From: Rossellomorea arthrocnemi
GTDB taxonomy: Bacteria; Bacillota; Bacilli; Bacillales; Bacillaceae_B
Assembly: GCF_904424705.1 (NCBI RefSeq)
Contig: NZ_CAJGBF010000022.1
Location: forward strand, 1 to 56,876
Reading direction: 5' to 3'
Length of the DNA stretch: 56,876 nucleotides
Shown piece by piece: positions 37,096 to 47,712 of this stretch (positions are counted from its first letter, which is position 1; each line of letters opens with the position of its first letter). The notes beneath the pieces were generated by a model, which was given only the letters and a program-made list of their open reading frames with translations, made no database searches and was not told the origin of the DNA. The translations under genes were made by a program, and so were the position numbers.

Positions 37096-39582
37096 ATGGG
37101 GAAAGTCGATCAGTCGATCATCGAACCTGTTCAGAACGTGGACATTGAACACACGAGGGTGGAACTGTCCAAAGGTATCCGGTCCATTTATTCGAAGCTT
37201 GAGTGGTTATTCGTAGACAAAGGGATTGCTCTATTCGTTATCGGATTTTTACTCGGAAGAGCCTTAATTCTTTCACACCTGACGCCTTTTGCTCTGCCAT
37301 TCTTTGCTTCGGTTTATATTATCCGGAGAGAGAAGTCACCGATCGCACTCATCGGATTGCTGGCAGGAGCTCTTACGTTATCAGTTCCTAGTATCAGTTA
37401 TACGTTTGTCAGTGCGATAATATTCCTATTAGCGTTTCGTTTGTCGCAGAAATATCACAAGAATAATGTAAGAGCTGTTGCCTTTTATGTGTTCTTTACG
37501 GTTATGGTTGCGAAGCTTGGGTTCGATTATATCCAGCAGGGACAGGCATTGTCTGTCTATAATGGAGTTATGGCTGTAATAGAAGCAAGCCTTGCATTTC
37601 TCTTAACCTTTATTTTCATCCAGAGCGTTCCCCTTGTGACGGTTCAGCGCAGAAGAAAATCGCTGAAAACAGAAGAAGTAGTCAGTTTAATCATCCTCCT
37701 GGCATCTATTATGACAGGGACGATCGGATGGTCATTATACAATCTGTCTGTGGAACATGTGTTATCAAGATATCTGGTGCTGCTGTTTTCCTTTATAGCA
37801 GGGGCCACTGTGGGATCGACAGTAGGGGTTGTGACTGGCCTCGTCTTCAGTTTGGCCAACGTATCGAGCTTTTATCAAATGAGCTTGCTTGCTTTCTCTG
37901 GGCTACTGGGCGGACTTATGAAAGAAGGGAAAAAATTCGGAGCGGCAATCGGTTTGTTAATCGCTACATTATTAATGGGAATGTATGGAGATACGGATAC
38001 AGTCATTACGAAAACCCTCTATGAATCGGGGGTAGCGATATTACTCCTATTTCTGACTCCTCAAAGTTTAACGTCTAAAATTGCGAGGCATATACCCGGG
38101 ACGGCTGAGTATCAACAGGATCAGCAGGGATACATGCGAAGGGTGAGGGATGTGACAGCCAACCGAGTAACCCAGTTCTCATCTGTGTTCCAGGCTTTAT
38201 CGAATAGCTTTCAACAAATAGAAGATCGATTTGAAGAGGAGGAAGATAAAGAGTTTGACTATTTCTTAAGCAATGTCACGGAGAAGACGTGCCAAACCTG
38301 CTTTAAGAAAGACCAGTGCTGGGCAAGGAATTTTGATAAAACCTATAATCTCATGAAAGATGTGATGACTGAGTATGACCAGGGAAGGGTCCCTCTTTCC
38401 CCTAAACTTGCAAGAGAGGTGGAGAAGCATTGTACGAGGGAGAAGAAGCTGAAAGATACAATTTATCAGGAGCTTACTTTCTATCAAGCCAATCTGAAAT
38501 TGAAGAAACAGGTACAGGAAAGCAGGAAACTTGTGGCTGATCAGCTGCTAGGGGTTTCAGAGGTAATGGGGAATTTCGCGAAAGAAATCCAGAGGGAAAG
38601 GGAGAATCATCATATTCAGGAAGAGCAGATCCTGGCAAGTATCGGAGAATTTGGAATCGAGATTGAAAACATCGAAATCTATAATCTTGAACAAGGTAAT
38701 GTCGATATTGATATCACTATGCCTTATTGTGGCGGACACGGTCAGGGAGAAAAGCTCATTGCACCCATGTTATCTGATATATTAGGTGAAAATATCGTCG
38801 TTCAAAAGGAGGAATGTGCCCAATTTCCAAATGGTCAATGCCATGTAACCTTTCAATCTGCCAAGAAATTTGTAGTGGATACAGGTGCATCCCATGCCGC
38901 AAAGGGAGGCGGATTGGTTTCAGGGGACAGTTACTCCATGATTGAATTAGGAAGGGGGAAATATGCCGTTGCCATTAGTGACGGGATGGGGAACGGTGAA
39001 CGAGCTCATTATGAAAGCAATGAGACACTGAGGTTATTGAAAAAAATCCTGGAGTCGGGAATCGAAGAACAGGTCGCGATCAAGTCCATCAACTCAATCC
39101 TGTCTCTCAGAACAAATGATGAAATATTCTCCACATTGGATTTAGCTATGATTGATCTGCAAAATGCGTCGTCGAGGTTCTTGAAAATCGGTTCTACCCC
39201 AAGCTTCATAAAGCGGGGGGATAAAATCCTCAAGGTGGAAGCCAGTAATTTACCAATGGGGATGCTGCAGCAGGATTTCGATGTGGATGTAGTGTCAGAG
39301 CAGTTAAAAGCAGGGGATCTTCTCATCATGATGAGTGACGGTGCCTTTGAAGGACCGAAACATGTAGAAAATTATGATCTTTGGATGAAGAGAAAGATAA
39401 AGGAGTTGGAAACAGAGGATCCACAGGAAGTGGCAGATATTTTAATGGAGGAAGTCATCCGTTCGAGCTCCGGCTTAATAGAGGATGATATGACCATCGT
39501 GGTGTCTAAAATCAAACATAATATACCGAAATGGTCATCCATCCCTATGCAAAAAGCAAAAACCAAAGATAAAATTTCCTAA
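37096..39582 (+). CDS. spoIIE: Stage II sporulation protein E, SpoIIAA phosphatase
   Basis: Dephosphorylates SpoIIAA to activate sigma-F in the forespore and takes part in polar septation. The 828-residue protein has ten membrane segments (about 40-330), a middle FtsZ-binding/regulatory domain (about 330-590) with CQTCFKKDQCW, and a PP2C phosphatase domain (about 590-828) with the metal-binding SDGMGNGERAHYES and MMSDGAFEGPK motifs. The start is 37096, 8 bases after GGGGAGTG. B. subtilis SpoIIE has 827 residues. Confidence 0.98.
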   Translation: MGKVDQSIIEPVQNVDIEHTRVELSKGIRSIYSKLEWLFVDKGIALFVIGFLLGRALILSHLTPFALPFFASVYIIRREKSPIALIGLLAGALTLSVPSISYTFVSAIIFLLAFRLSQKYHKNNVRAVAFYVFFTVMVAKLGFDYIQQGQALSVYNGVMAVIEASLAFLLTFIFIQSVPLVTVQRRRKSLKTEEVVSLIILLASIMTGTIGWSLYNLSVEHVLSRYLVLLFSFIAGATVGSTVGVVTGLVFSLANVSSFYQMSLLAFSGLLGGLMKEGKKFGAAIGLLIATLLMGMYGDTDTVITKTLYESGVAILLLFLTPQSLTSKIARHIPGTAEYQQDQQGYMRRVRDVTANRVTQFSSVFQALSNSFQQIEDRFEEEEDKEFDYFLSNVTEKTCQTCFKKDQCWARNFDKTYNLMKDVMTEYDQGRVPLSPKLAREVEKHCTREKKLKDTIYQELTFYQANLKLKKQVQESRKLVADQLLGVSEVMGNFAKEIQRERENHHIQEEQILASIGEFGIEIENIEIYNLEQGNVDIDITMPYCGGHGQGEKLIAPMLSDILGENIVVQKEECAQFPNGQCHVTFQSAKKFVVDTGASHAAKGGGLVSGDSYSMIELGRGKYAVAISDGMGNGERAHYESNETLRLLKKILESGIEEQVAIKSINSILSLRTNDEIFSTLDLAMIDLQNASSRFLKIGSTPSFIKRGDKILKVEASNLPMGMLQQDFDVDVVSEQLKAGDLLIMMSDGAFEGPKHVENYDLWMKRKIKELETEDPQEVADILMEEVIRSSSGLIEDDMTIVVSKIKHNIPKWSSIPMQKAKTKDKIS

Positions 39583-39677
39583 GACACAGAATTCCCTATA
39601 AAAATAGTTAACTAGAGTATAAATCCCTCCTGATTCGGCGAAGATGATATCAACTTTAGAATGAGGAGGGGAGTCTG

Positions 39678-40418
39678 ATGAAGCCAGGTACACTTCGTCA
39701 AATTCTTTTAATTACGGATGGTTGCTCGAATCAAGGAGAAGATCCAATTGCGATGGCAGCCCTTGCCAAGGAGCAGGGAATCTCGGTCAATGTGATTGGA
39801 GTAATGGACAATGATGTCATAGATGATAATGGTATGCAGGAAATTGAAGGGATTGCTCTATCGGGGGGTGGGGTGAGCCAGATTGTATATGCGGAAACGC
39901 TTTCTCAAACGGTACAGATGGTCACGCGTAAAGCAATGACACAGACCTTGCAGGGAGTTGTGAATAAAGAGTTGAAGCAAATCCTTGGTAAATCTTCATC
40001 CATGGAGGAGCTTCCACCCGAACAACGCGGAGAAGTCATGGAAGTAGTCGATGAACTGGGTGAATCCGTTGATATGGAAGTGTTGATTCTTGTCGATACG
40101 TCCGCAAGTATGAAACATAAGCTTCCGACGGTGAAAGAAGCCTTGCTGGACCTGTCATTGAGCCTGAATGCCCGAATGGGTGATAACAAGTTTTCTGTGT
40201 TTGTATTTCCCGGGAAACGACAAGATGTCGAAAAATTGCTGGATTGGACACCAAGGCTTGAAACGTTAACGAGTATTTTCTCTAAATTGTCTCCAGGCGG
40301 TATCACTCCAACGGGACCGGCGATCTCAGAAGCCATTACACATTTCAAGAAAAAACGTTCACTAAGGGGATTGCTCTCTCGTGGCGATGATGAACAATAC
40401 TTCGAAGAAACCATATAG
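39678..40418 (+). CDS. yabS: vWA domain protein YabS
   Basis: A 246-residue protein. The C-terminal half holds a von Willebrand A domain with the MIDAS metal motif DTSAS (VLILVDTSASMKHK) and GGITPTGPAI. The N-terminal part, with LLITDGCSNQGEDP, resembles another VWA piece. Sporulation-linked in B. subtilis; partner unknown. GAGGAGGGGAG precedes the ATG. Its 3' end overlaps yabT by 38 bases. Confidence 0.88.
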   Translation: MKPGTLRQILLITDGCSNQGEDPIAMAALAKEQGISVNVIGVMDNDVIDDNGMQEIEGIALSGGGVSQIVYAETLSQTVQMVTRKAMTQTLQGVVNKELKQILGKSSSMEELPPEQRGEVMEVVDELGESVDMEVLILVDTSASMKHKLPTVKEALLDLSLSLNARMGDNKFSVFVFPGKRQDVEKLLDWTPRLETLTSIFSKLSPGGITPTGPAISEAITHFKKKRSLRGLLSRGDDEQYFEETI

Positions 40419-41394
40419 TTTCCCACCTGGAACCGTTATTAGAGGAAAGTGGTATAAGCATATTTATACTGTTGTGAAAGAATTGGGATTTGGCGCAAAT
40501 GGAATGGTATATCTTGTGCAGGGATCATCAGGATACCAGGCGCTAAAAATGAGCGACAGTAATGTGTCGATCACATCAGAAGTCAATGTATTAAAAGCTT
40601 TCTCCAAGGTCCAAGGCTCTCCCCTTGGGCCAAAGCTACTTGATGTGGATGATTGGGAGGTAAGGGGTAAAAAAATCCATTTCTATGTGATGGAGTATAT
40701 ACAGGGTGCCGACCTGCTGTCATTTGTACAGTCTAAGGGGTTTTCCTGGACAGGTGTACTCATCGCCCAGTTACTTACAGACCTGGAGCGAATTCATAAG
40801 GAAGGATGGGTCTTCGGGGATTTAAAGCCGGAAAACTTGATCGTGACGGGTCCTCCTTACAGAATTCGCTGTATAGATGTTGGAGGCACGACGATTAATG
40901 GCCGTGCCATTAAGGAGTTCACGGAGTTTTTTGATCGTGGATATTGGATAGGGGGATCGAGGAGGGCGGAACCTTCCTATGATCTTTTCTCTGTAGGGAT
41001 GATTCTCATTAATTTAGCCTATCCATCTCGTTTCAGTAAGGCTTCAGAAGGGAATATAAAACAACTAAGGCAGGCTGTCGATTCAAAGGAACAATTAAAA
41101 AGGTTTGCAGGTACGATCAAGGACGCCCTGGAAGGGAAATTCCTATCCGCCAGTGAAATGAGAGAGAGCCTTTTACACGGACTTTCACATGCTCAAACCG
41201 TTCATCAGTCCAAACCGAAGCCCAGAGCCCAAAGGTCAGTCCCGAAAAGCTCCACAATAAGAACATCTTCCACCCACACAAGCAGATATCAGAACCAGCG
41301 GAATAAAAAATCAAGTCACTTTCTGGAGACTGTGCTGGTAGTAATCATTGTATCTCTGTTGTACGTTTTGTATATTTATGGTGAATTGATGTAG
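40381..41394 (+). CDS. yabT: Serine/threonine protein kinase YabT
   Basis: A 337-residue Hanks-type kinase made in the forespore; the B. subtilis form is DNA-activated and phosphorylates RecA. The Gly loop is LGFGANGMVYLV, the Lys is in YQALKMS, and the catalytic loop is VFGDLKPENLIV (D near residue 147). The DFG triad reads DVG (IRCIDVGGT). A basic Ser/Thr/Arg-rich stretch is followed by one C-terminal membrane helix (LVVIIVSLLYVLYIYG). GTG start at 40381 with AAGGGGA upstream; other in-frame ATGs follow at 40387 and 40390. Confidence 0.93.
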   Translation: MAMMNNTSKKPYSFPPGTVIRGKWYKHIYTVVKELGFGANGMVYLVQGSSGYQALKMSDSNVSITSEVNVLKAFSKVQGSPLGPKLLDVDDWEVRGKKIHFYVMEYIQGADLLSFVQSKGFSWTGVLIAQLLTDLERIHKEGWVFGDLKPENLIVTGPPYRIRCIDVGGTTINGRAIKEFTEFFDRGYWIGGSRRAEPSYDLFSVGMILINLAYPSRFSKASEGNIKQLRQAVDSKEQLKRFAGTIKDALEGKFLSASEMRESLLHGLSHAQTVHQSKPKPRAQRSVPKSSTIRTSSTHTSRYQNQRNKKSSHFLETVLVVIIVSLLYVLYIYGELM

Positions 41395-41462
41395 CGTAAC
41401 AGTGTGAGAATGCAGGAGAAATTGATACAATGAGGAAAATGGTTTTAGGAAGAGGAAGCACA

Positions 41463-42866
41463 ATGTTAGAGCATACGACAAAACGATTTATTGAAGATCA
41501 CGGGCTCATTCAAGAAGGCGATCGCATCATGGTAGCAGTATCAGGAGGCCCGGATTCCCTGGCGCTGCTTCATTTTCTTGACTCGAGCAAAGAGGAGTTG
41601 GGCATAGAACTTGCGGCTGCCCACCTTGATCATATGTTCAGGGGGGACGAATCCTTTCAGGAGCTTCTGTTCGTTCAGGATTTCTGCACCCAGCGGGACA
41701 TCCCCTTTTACGGAGAAAGAGTGGATGTTACTAAGGAGTTCGAAGCTGAAAATGGAAGTATGCAGGATAAAGCCCGCCAGGTCCGTTATCAATTCTTACA
41801 AGATGTCATGAAAGAGGGATCAGCTACCAAGCTGGCCCTGGGACACCACGGGGACGATCAAGTAGAAACCATCCTCATGAAATTGACCCGGGGGGCATCC
41901 GGAACCAGCAGAGCCGGTATTCCTTTGAAGCGCTCATTTGCTGACGGTGAGATCATCCGTCCGTTCCTATCTGTGACAAAAATGGAAATCGAGAAGTATT
42001 GTGATCGACATTCTCTGCACCCTCGAAGAGATCCAAGTAATCAGAAGGAAGATTATACGAGGAACCGGTTTAGAAAGAGAATCCTTCCATTCTTAAAACA
42101 GGAAAATCCTCAGGTGCATTTACAATTCCAGCGCTTTAGTGAAGAACTGGCGGAAGATGAAGCATATTTAGAGGAATTAACAAAGGAAAAGTTGAATAAG
42201 GTATGGAATAACACCGGGGATTACTCCTCTTTACATATTGATGGTTTTCTTGCAATGGCTCAGCCTTTACAAAGGAGAGGGATTAATCTAATATTAAACT
42301 ATCTTTACAAACTAAGACCATCTTCCTTATCGTCTATACATATTTACGATGTATTGGGTATTTTAAAAGGAAAAACGCCGAATGCCAGCTTAGATTTACC
42401 AAGGGGGCTAAAGGTAACGCGTGCGTATCATACATGCTATTTTCACTTTGGAGAATTATCCGTAACCGAGGTTCCGTATTGTCATGAACTGCAGGCTAAC
42501 AACAGGCTTGACATCCAAGGTGGATATCAATTCCTTCTCCAGTCTTCCCCCTCCGTTGTGGATCGTACCGGCGATGTGATCTATCTTGATCCAGGTGCTG
42601 TGTCCCTTCCACTTTATGTGCGAACGAGAAGAAGTAAGGATAGAATGAAAGTGAAGGGGATGGAAGGCTCTAAGAAGCTTAAAACCCTCTTTATCGATCA
42701 TAAACATCCTGCTCACCTTCGCAAGGAGTGGCCGATAGTAGTGGATGCAGATAACCATATCCTCTGGGTTCCGGGATTAAAGAAATCTGTTTACGATTTG
42801 GGAGAAGAGCAAGAGAATAGTTTAGTACTACAATTTACAAGCAATCATCTTCTAGGAGGCAGTTGA
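41463..42866 (+). CDS. tilS: tRNA(Ile)-lysidine synthetase
   Basis: Modifies C34 of tRNA-Ile(CAU) to lysidine. It is 467 residues long: an N-terminal PP-loop ATPase with SGGPDS and LGHHGDDQVET, a middle domain, and the C-terminal TilS domain with RTRRSKDRMKVKGMEGSKKL. ATG at 41463 has AGGAAGAGGAAG upstream and aligns with known starts; the upstream ATG at 41430 is less likely. hpt follows after 3 bases. Confidence 0.96.
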   Translation: MLEHTTKRFIEDHGLIQEGDRIMVAVSGGPDSLALLHFLDSSKEELGIELAAAHLDHMFRGDESFQELLFVQDFCTQRDIPFYGERVDVTKEFEAENGSMQDKARQVRYQFLQDVMKEGSATKLALGHHGDDQVETILMKLTRGASGTSRAGIPLKRSFADGEIIRPFLSVTKMEIEKYCDRHSLHPRRDPSNQKEDYTRNRFRKRILPFLKQENPQVHLQFQRFSEELAEDEAYLEELTKEKLNKVWNNTGDYSSLHIDGFLAMAQPLQRRGINLILNYLYKLRPSSLSSIHIYDVLGILKGKTPNASLDLPRGLKVTRAYHTCYFHFGELSVTEVPYCHELQANNRLDIQGGYQFLLQSSPSVVDRTGDVIYLDPGAVSLPLYVRTRRSKDRMKVKGMEGSKKLKTLFIDHKHPAHLRKEWPIVVDADNHILWVPGLKKSVYDLGEEQENSLVLQFTSNHLLGGS

Positions 42867-42869
42867 ACA

Positions 42870-43418
42870 GTGTTAAACCAGGATATTGAGAAAGTGTTAA
42901 TTTCAGAAGAAGAACTTCAGGAAAAGATTAAAGCATTGGGTGCACAATTAACAGAGGATTACCAAGACCGCTTTCCTTTGGCAATTGGTGTGTTAAAAGG
43001 TGCGATGCCATTTATGGCTGACCTATGCAAGCGTATGGATACCCATATGGAAATGGATTTCATGGATGTATCCAGCTACGGGAACTCTACTGTCTCTTCA
43101 GGAGAAGTAAAGATTGTAAAAGATTTAGATACAAAGGTGGAAGGCCGCGATATCCTCATCATTGAAGATATCATCGACAGCGGATTAACATTGAGCTATC
43201 TAGTGGAACTTTTCCGCTATCGCAAAGCGAAATCCATCAGCATTGTGACGCTGCTTGACAAACCAACCGGTCGTAAAGCAGATATCAAAGCGGACTACGT
43301 GGGCTTTATTGTCCCTGACGAGTTCGTGGTCGGATATGGCCTTGATTACGCTGAAAGATATCGTAATTTGCCGTATATCGGTGTTTTAAAACCAAGAGTG
43401 TATACAACAGGAGAATAA
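42870..43418 (+). CDS. hpt: Hypoxanthine phosphoribosyltransferase
   Basis: Purine salvage: converts hypoxanthine (and guanine) with PRPP to IMP (GMP). The 182-residue enzyme has [12 protein letters not shown] and the PRPP motif [17 protein letters not shown] start with AGGAGG upstream. The tilS-hpt-ftsH order is the same as in B. subtilis. Confidence 0.97.
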   Translation: MLNQDIEKVLISEEELQEKIKALGAQLTEDYQDRFPLAIGVLKGAMPFMADLCKRMDTHMEMDFMDVSSYGNSTVSSGEVKIVKDLDTKVEGRDILIIEDIIDSGLTLSYLVELFRYRKAKSISIVTLLDKPTGRKADIKADYVGFIVPDEFVVGYGLDYAERYRNLPYIGVLKPRVYTTGE

Positions 43419-43454
43419 GTATATTCTAAAGAGGAATCTTGTAAGTGCAATTTG

Positions 43455-43484
43455 TTGTAATGCCATGATTTTCTATGATACTAT
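43455..43484 (+). promoter_or_regulatory. Candidate sigma-A promoter of ftsH
   Basis: TTGTAA (43455-43460), 18 bases, TACTAT (43479-43484), with TGA just upstream of the -10. Confidence 0.5.
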
Positions 43485-43521
43485 TTTACTTAGTTTGTTT
43501 ACCCGTGGGAGGAGGTAAGGG

Positions 43522-45483
43522 ATGAACCGGATCTTTCGAAACACCATATTCTATTTACTAGTCTTTTTAGTGATTATAGGTGTGGTGAGTTATTTCAGTA
43601 ACAACAACGAGCCAACCAAAAATATCGAGTACAGTACATTTATTAATAACCTTGAAGACGGAGATGTTTCTTCTTTTTCAATTCAGCCTGGCAGAGGTGT
43701 TTATGAAGTAAAAGGACAAATGGAAGGGGCTAAAGAAGGAGAGTACTTCTTGACCTATGTCCTTACCACAGATGGAAAGCTGATGGATAAGATCAATGCG
43801 GCTGCATCGGAGCAAGGCATCGATGTGGAAGTATTGCAGGCCAAGGAAACGAGCGGCTGGGTATCTTTCTTCACTACCATCATTCCGTTTGTTATCATCT
43901 TCATTCTGTTCTTCTTCTTGCTTAACCAAGCTCAAGGCGGCGGTAGCCGTGTTATGAACTTCGGTAAGAGTAAGGCAAAGCTTTACAGTGAAGAGAAGAA
44001 GAAAGTCCGCTTTAAAGACGTAGCGGGAGCAGATGAAGAAAAACAGGAGCTTGTAGAAGTAGTGGAATTCTTAAAGGATCCACGCAAGTTCTCTGAAGTT
44101 GGTGCCCGTATTCCAAAGGGTGTCCTTCTAGTGGGACCTCCTGGTACAGGTAAAACCTTACTAGCACGAGCGGTAGCTGGAGAAGCCGGAGTTCCATTCT
44201 TCTCAATCAGTGGTTCCGATTTCGTTGAGATGTTTGTCGGTGTCGGTGCATCTCGTGTACGTGATTTATTCGAAAATGCGAAGAAGAATGCCCCTTGTAT
44301 CATTTTCATTGATGAGATTGATGCAGTCGGTCGTCAACGTGGAGCAGGACTGGGTGGAGGACACGATGAGCGTGAGCAAACCCTGAATCAGCTGCTTGTT
44401 GAGATGGATGGTTTCGGAGCGAACGAAGGAATCATCATCGTTGCTGCAACGAACCGACCTGACATTCTGGATCCAGCACTATTACGTCCAGGACGTTTCG
44501 ACCGTCAAATCACAGTAGATCGTCCAGACTTAAGAGGTCGTGAAGCTGTTCTTAAAGTACACTCTAAAAACAAACCGCTTGATGATTCAGTCGATCTAAA
44601 GTCGATTGCAATGAGAACACCAGGCTTCTCTGGAGCCGATTTAGAAAACCTTCTGAACGAAGCAGCACTTGTTGCGGCTCGTGAAGACAAGAAGAAAATT
44701 GATATGCGTGATATTGACGAAGCGACCGACCGTGTCATTGCAGGTCCTGCCAAGAAGAGCAAAGTCATATCAGAAAAAGAACGCAAAATCGTGGCATTCC
44801 ATGAAGCAGGTCACACCGTGATCGGGTTAGTCCTTGATGAAGCAGATATGGTACATAAGGTGACCATCGTTCCACGAGGTCAGGCAGGCGGATATGCCGT
44901 CATGCTTCCAAAAGAAGATCGTTACTTTATGACGAAGCCAGAGCTTCTGGATAAGATTACCGGATTACTCGGTGGTCGTGTAGCAGAGGAAATCATCTTC
45001 GGAGATGTATCCACTGGTGCGCACAATGACTTCCAACGTGCAACTGGAATCGCCCGTAAGATGGTCACAGAATATGGTATGAGCGATAAGCTCGGACCAC
45101 TACAGTTCGGTCAATCCCAAGGTGGTCAAGTATTCCTTGGACGTGACATCAATAGTGAACAAAACTATTCAGATGCCATCGCTTATGAGATTGACTTAGA
45201 AATGCAACGTCTCATTAAAGAGAGCTATGAGAGAGCGAAGCGAATTCTTACTGAAAATCGTGACAAGCTTGAACTCATTGCCAAAACATTATTAGATGTT
45301 GAAACGTTGGATGCCGCACAGATCAAGTCATTAATGGATCACGGCAAACTGCCGGAACGCACATATGAATCCGACAAGGAAAACAGTGACGTAAAGGTGA
45401 ATATCCAAAAGAAAAATGAAGAGACGGTAATCGAGGAAGATACGGCTTCAAAAGAAGACGATTCTAACTCTGATCGCACGTAA
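43522..45483 (+). CDS. ftsH: ATP-dependent membrane metalloprotease FtsH
   Basis: Degrades misfolded membrane proteins and regulators. It has 653 residues: two N-terminal membrane helices (about 8-25 and 113-132), an AAA+ domain with Walker A GPPGTGKT at about 204 and the SRH, and an M41 peptidase domain with the zinc motif HEAGH at 427-431. GGAGGAGG precedes the ATG. The acidic tail varies between species. Confidence 0.98.
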   Translation: MNRIFRNTIFYLLVFLVIIGVVSYFSNNNEPTKNIEYSTFINNLEDGDVSSFSIQPGRGVYEVKGQMEGAKEGEYFLTYVLTTDGKLMDKINAAASEQGIDVEVLQAKETSGWVSFFTTIIPFVIIFILFFFLLNQAQGGGSRVMNFGKSKAKLYSEEKKKVRFKDVAGADEEKQELVEVVEFLKDPRKFSEVGARIPKGVLLVGPPGTGKTLLARAVAGEAGVPFFSISGSDFVEMFVGVGASRVRDLFENAKKNAPCIIFIDEIDAVGRQRGAGLGGGHDEREQTLNQLLVEMDGFGANEGIIIVAATNRPDILDPALLRPGRFDRQITVDRPDLRGREAVLKVHSKNKPLDDSVDLKSIAMRTPGFSGADLENLLNEAALVAAREDKKKIDMRDIDEATDRVIAGPAKKSKVISEKERKIVAFHEAGHTVIGLVLDEADMVHKVTIVPRGQAGGYAVMLPKEDRYFMTKPELLDKITGLLGGRVAEEIIFGDVSTGAHNDFQRATGIARKMVTEYGMSDKLGPLQFGQSQGGQVFLGRDINSEQNYSDAIAYEIDLEMQRLIKESYERAKRILTENRDKLELIAKTLLDVETLDAAQIKSLMDHGKLPERTYESDKENSDVKVNIQKKNEETVIEEDTASKEDDSNSDRT

Positions 45484-45488
45484 TAATG

Positions 45489-45522
45489 AGGGATGCATCC
45501 ATTTATGGGTGCATCCTTTTTT
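45489..45522 (+). terminator. ftsH terminator
   Basis: Stem GGATGCA with TGCATCC, then T6. From here to coaX no gene is present; it is filled with family A repeats. Confidence 0.82.
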
Positions 45523-45536
45523 GATTACTGTAACTT

Positions 45537-45572
45537 CTGCTTGTCGCCTCTAGGCAAAGCCCTTGCGCTTTT
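45537..45572 (+). repeat. Family A repeat, 3' fragment
   Basis: The tail TGCTTGTCGCCTCTAGGC plus AAAGCCCTTGCGCTTTT matches the end of copy 9 at one base difference. The 5' part is missing. Confidence 0.8.
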
Positions 45573-45580
45573 GTACTCAT

Positions 45581-45698
45581 CCAGCTCCACCGGCTAGTCC
45601 CTCGAGGTCATAAGCTAAATGGCCCAAGAAGGCAAAAAACGCCTTCCCGGCCCATTCATCTTATGCTTGTCGGGTCTGACCAAGCCGGTTCCGCTTTT
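45581..45698 (+). repeat. Family A hairpin repeat, copy 8
   Basis: Full 118-bp copy with outer stem ACCGGCT/AGCCGGT, second stem AGTCCC/GGGTCT, variable stem AATGGCCC/GGCCCATT, apical AAGGC/GCCTT. Confidence 0.87.
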
Positions 45699-45705
45699 GT
45701 ATTAT

Positions 45706-45822
45706 CCAGCTCCAGGGCTTAGAGGCTCGAGGTCATAAGTCAAACCAGCCAAAAAGGCAAAAACGCCTTTCCGGCCGGTTCGCCTTATGCTTGTCGCCTC
45801 TAGGCAAAGCCCTTACGCTTTT
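45706..45822 (+). repeat. Family A hairpin repeat, copy 9
   Basis: Full 117-bp copy of the other subtype: outer stem AGGGCTT/AAGCCCT, second stem TAGAGGC/GCCTCTA, variable stem AACCAGCC/GGCCGGTT. Confidence 0.87.
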
Positions 45823-45830
45823 GTACTCAT

Positions 45831-45948
45831 CCAGCTCCACCGGCTAGACCCTCGAGGTCATAAGCCAAATGGTCCAAGAAGGCAAAAAACGCCTTCCCGG
45901 CCCATTCATCTTATGCTTGTCGGGTCTTACCAAGCCGGTTCCGCTTTT
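45831..45948 (+). repeat. Family A hairpin repeat, copy 10
   Basis: Full 118-bp copy like copy 8, but the second stem is AGACCC/GGGTCT (perfect pairing), and the variable stem is AATGGTCC/GGCCCATT. Confidence 0.87.
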
Positions 45949-45969
45949 GTACCTATTCTAAATAAATTA

Positions 45970-45978
45970 TGGTATGAT
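45970..45978 (+). promoter_or_regulatory. Extended -10 promoter of coaX
   Basis: TGGTATGAT fits an extended -10 (TGN-TATAAT with one change). It lies 22 bases after the last repeat and about 40 bases before the coaX start. Confidence 0.5.
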
Positions 45979-46018
45979 GTTGGCAGTGTGAAAACAATTG
46001 GTTTAGTAGGTGAGGATA

Positions 46019-46786
46019 TTGATTTTTGTAATGGATGTAGGGAATACCAATATTGTGTTTGGTGTATATGAAAATGACCATTTAAAATATCATTGGAGAG
46101 CTGAAACGAATCGACATAAAACGGAAGATGAGTTTGGCATGCTTGTAAAGAATTTATTTGAACATGTGAATCTGACGTTTGAGGAAATTGACGGGATCAT
46201 CATTTCTTCTGTTGTTCCTCCGATTATGTTTAGTTTGGAACGCATGTGTGAGAAGTATTTTCATATTACTCCCCTTGTCGTTGGTCCTGGTATTAAGACA
46301 GGTTTGAATATTAAATATGAAAATCCAAGGGAAGTAGGAGCAGACCGAATCGTCAATGCTGTCGCTGGCATCCACGAATACGGAGGTCCTCTTATTATCG
46401 TTGACTTCGGTACAGCGACAACGTATTGCTATATCAATGAAGAACGACAATATATGGGTGGAGCGATCGCCCCTGGAATAGGAATATCAACGGAAGCCCT
46501 GTACTCGAAGGCTGCCAAACTTCCAAGGATTGAAATCGCACGTCCTGAACAGATCATTGGGAAGAATACCGTTACAGCTATGCAGGCAGGGATTCTTTAT
46601 GGATATGTGGGACAAGTAGAAGGTATCGTTCAAAGAATGAAGGTACAAAGTAAGAAGGAGCCAACGGTCATTGCAACGGGAGGATTAGCGACACTGATAT
46701 CGAAAGAATCCAATAGCATTGACGTGGTAGATCCTTTTCTGACGTTAAAAGGCTTAAAATTAATCTACAAGAGAAATATGAACTAA
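46019..46786 (+). CDS. coaX: Type III pantothenate kinase
   Basis: First step of CoA synthesis: pantothenate to phosphopantothenate. The 255-residue ASKHA-fold enzyme has [32 protein letters not shown] and [14 protein letters not shown] at 46019 with AGGTGAGG upstream is preferred; the GTG at 46010 lies in that ribosome site. hslO follows after 19 bases. Confidence 0.95.
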   Translation: MIFVMDVGNTNIVFGVYENDHLKYHWRAETNRHKTEDEFGMLVKNLFEHVNLTFEEIDGIIISSVVPPIMFSLERMCEKYFHITPLVVGPGIKTGLNIKYENPREVGADRIVNAVAGIHEYGGPLIIVDFGTATTYCYINEERQYMGGAIAPGIGISTEALYSKAAKLPRIEIARPEQIIGKNTVTAMQAGILYGYVGQVEGIVQRMKVQSKKEPTVIATGGLATLISKESNSIDVVDPFLTLKGLKLIYKRNMN

Positions 46787-46805
46787 AGTGAAAGGAGCTT
46801 CAACC

Positions 46806-47687
46806 ATGAGCGACTATTTAGTAAAAGCATTAGCCTATAATGGGCAAGTCAGAGCTTATGCAGTGAAAAGTACGGACACAGTAGGAGAGGCACAAAGAAG
46901 ACATGGTACATGGCCGACTGCATCAGCGGCGTTGGGTCGCAGCATTAGTGCGGGTGTGATGATGGGGGCTATGCTTAAGGGCGAAAATAAATTAACGATC
47001 AAAGTAGAAGGTGGCGGTCCGATAGGAGCCATTCTTGTGGACAGTAATGCAAAAGGGGAAGTCAGAGGGTACGTGACCAATCCACATGTCCACTTTGATC
47101 TGAATGAGCATGGAAAGCTTGATGTCCGTCGTGCGGTTGGTACAACGGGAACGTTATCGGTTGTAAAAGATATTGGTATGAGGGATCATTTCTCTGGTCA
47201 AGTTCCTATCGTTTCAGGAGAGCTTGGAGAAGACTTTACGTATTATTTCGTGACTTCAGAACAAGTGCCTTCATCCGTAGGAGTTGGTGTATTAGTCAAT
47301 CCGGATAACTCGATTCTTGCTGCAGGAGGATTCATCCTCCAGCTTATGCCGGGAACAGACGACGAAACGATTACGAAGATTGAGGAACGCTTGGCTAAAA
47401 TCCCTCCGATCTCAAAATTGATTGAAAAAGGTCTTACTCCAGAAGAGGTATTAGAAGAAGTACTTGGAAAAGGGGAAGTCAAAGTACTGGAGACACTTCC
47501 GGTGGCATTTAAGTGCCAATGCAATAAAGAGCGCTTTTCAAATGCCATCATCAGCTTAGGAGAGCAGGAAATTCAAGAGATGATTGATGAAGATGGAAGT
47601 GCGGAAGCAAGCTGTCACTTCTGTAACGAAACCTATGTATTTTCAAAAGAGGAATTAGAAGAACTAAAGGTAAGCGCTAAGCAATAA
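46806..47687 (+). CDS. hslO: Redox-regulated chaperone Hsp33
   Basis: Activated by oxidation to hold unfolded proteins. The 293-residue protein has a C-terminal zinc switch [10 protein letters not shown]...CHFCNETY with the four Cys. AAAGGAGC lies 9 bases before the ATG at 46806; the in-frame GTG at 46788 is upstream of that site and is not used. Confidence 0.96.
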   Translation: MSDYLVKALAYNGQVRAYAVKSTDTVGEAQRRHGTWPTASAALGRSISAGVMMGAMLKGENKLTIKVEGGGPIGAILVDSNAKGEVRGYVTNPHVHFDLNEHGKLDVRRAVGTTGTLSVVKDIGMRDHFSGQVPIVSGELGEDFTYYFVTSEQVPSSVGVGVLVNPDNSILAAGGFILQLMPGTDDETITKIEERLAKIPPISKLIEKGLTPEEVLEEVLGKGEVKVLETLPVAFKCQCNKERFSNAIISLGEQEIQEMIDEDGSAEASCHFCNETYVFSKEELEELKVSAKQ

Positions 47688-47712
47688 ATCACATCCAGGG
47701 AGAATGGGAGAA

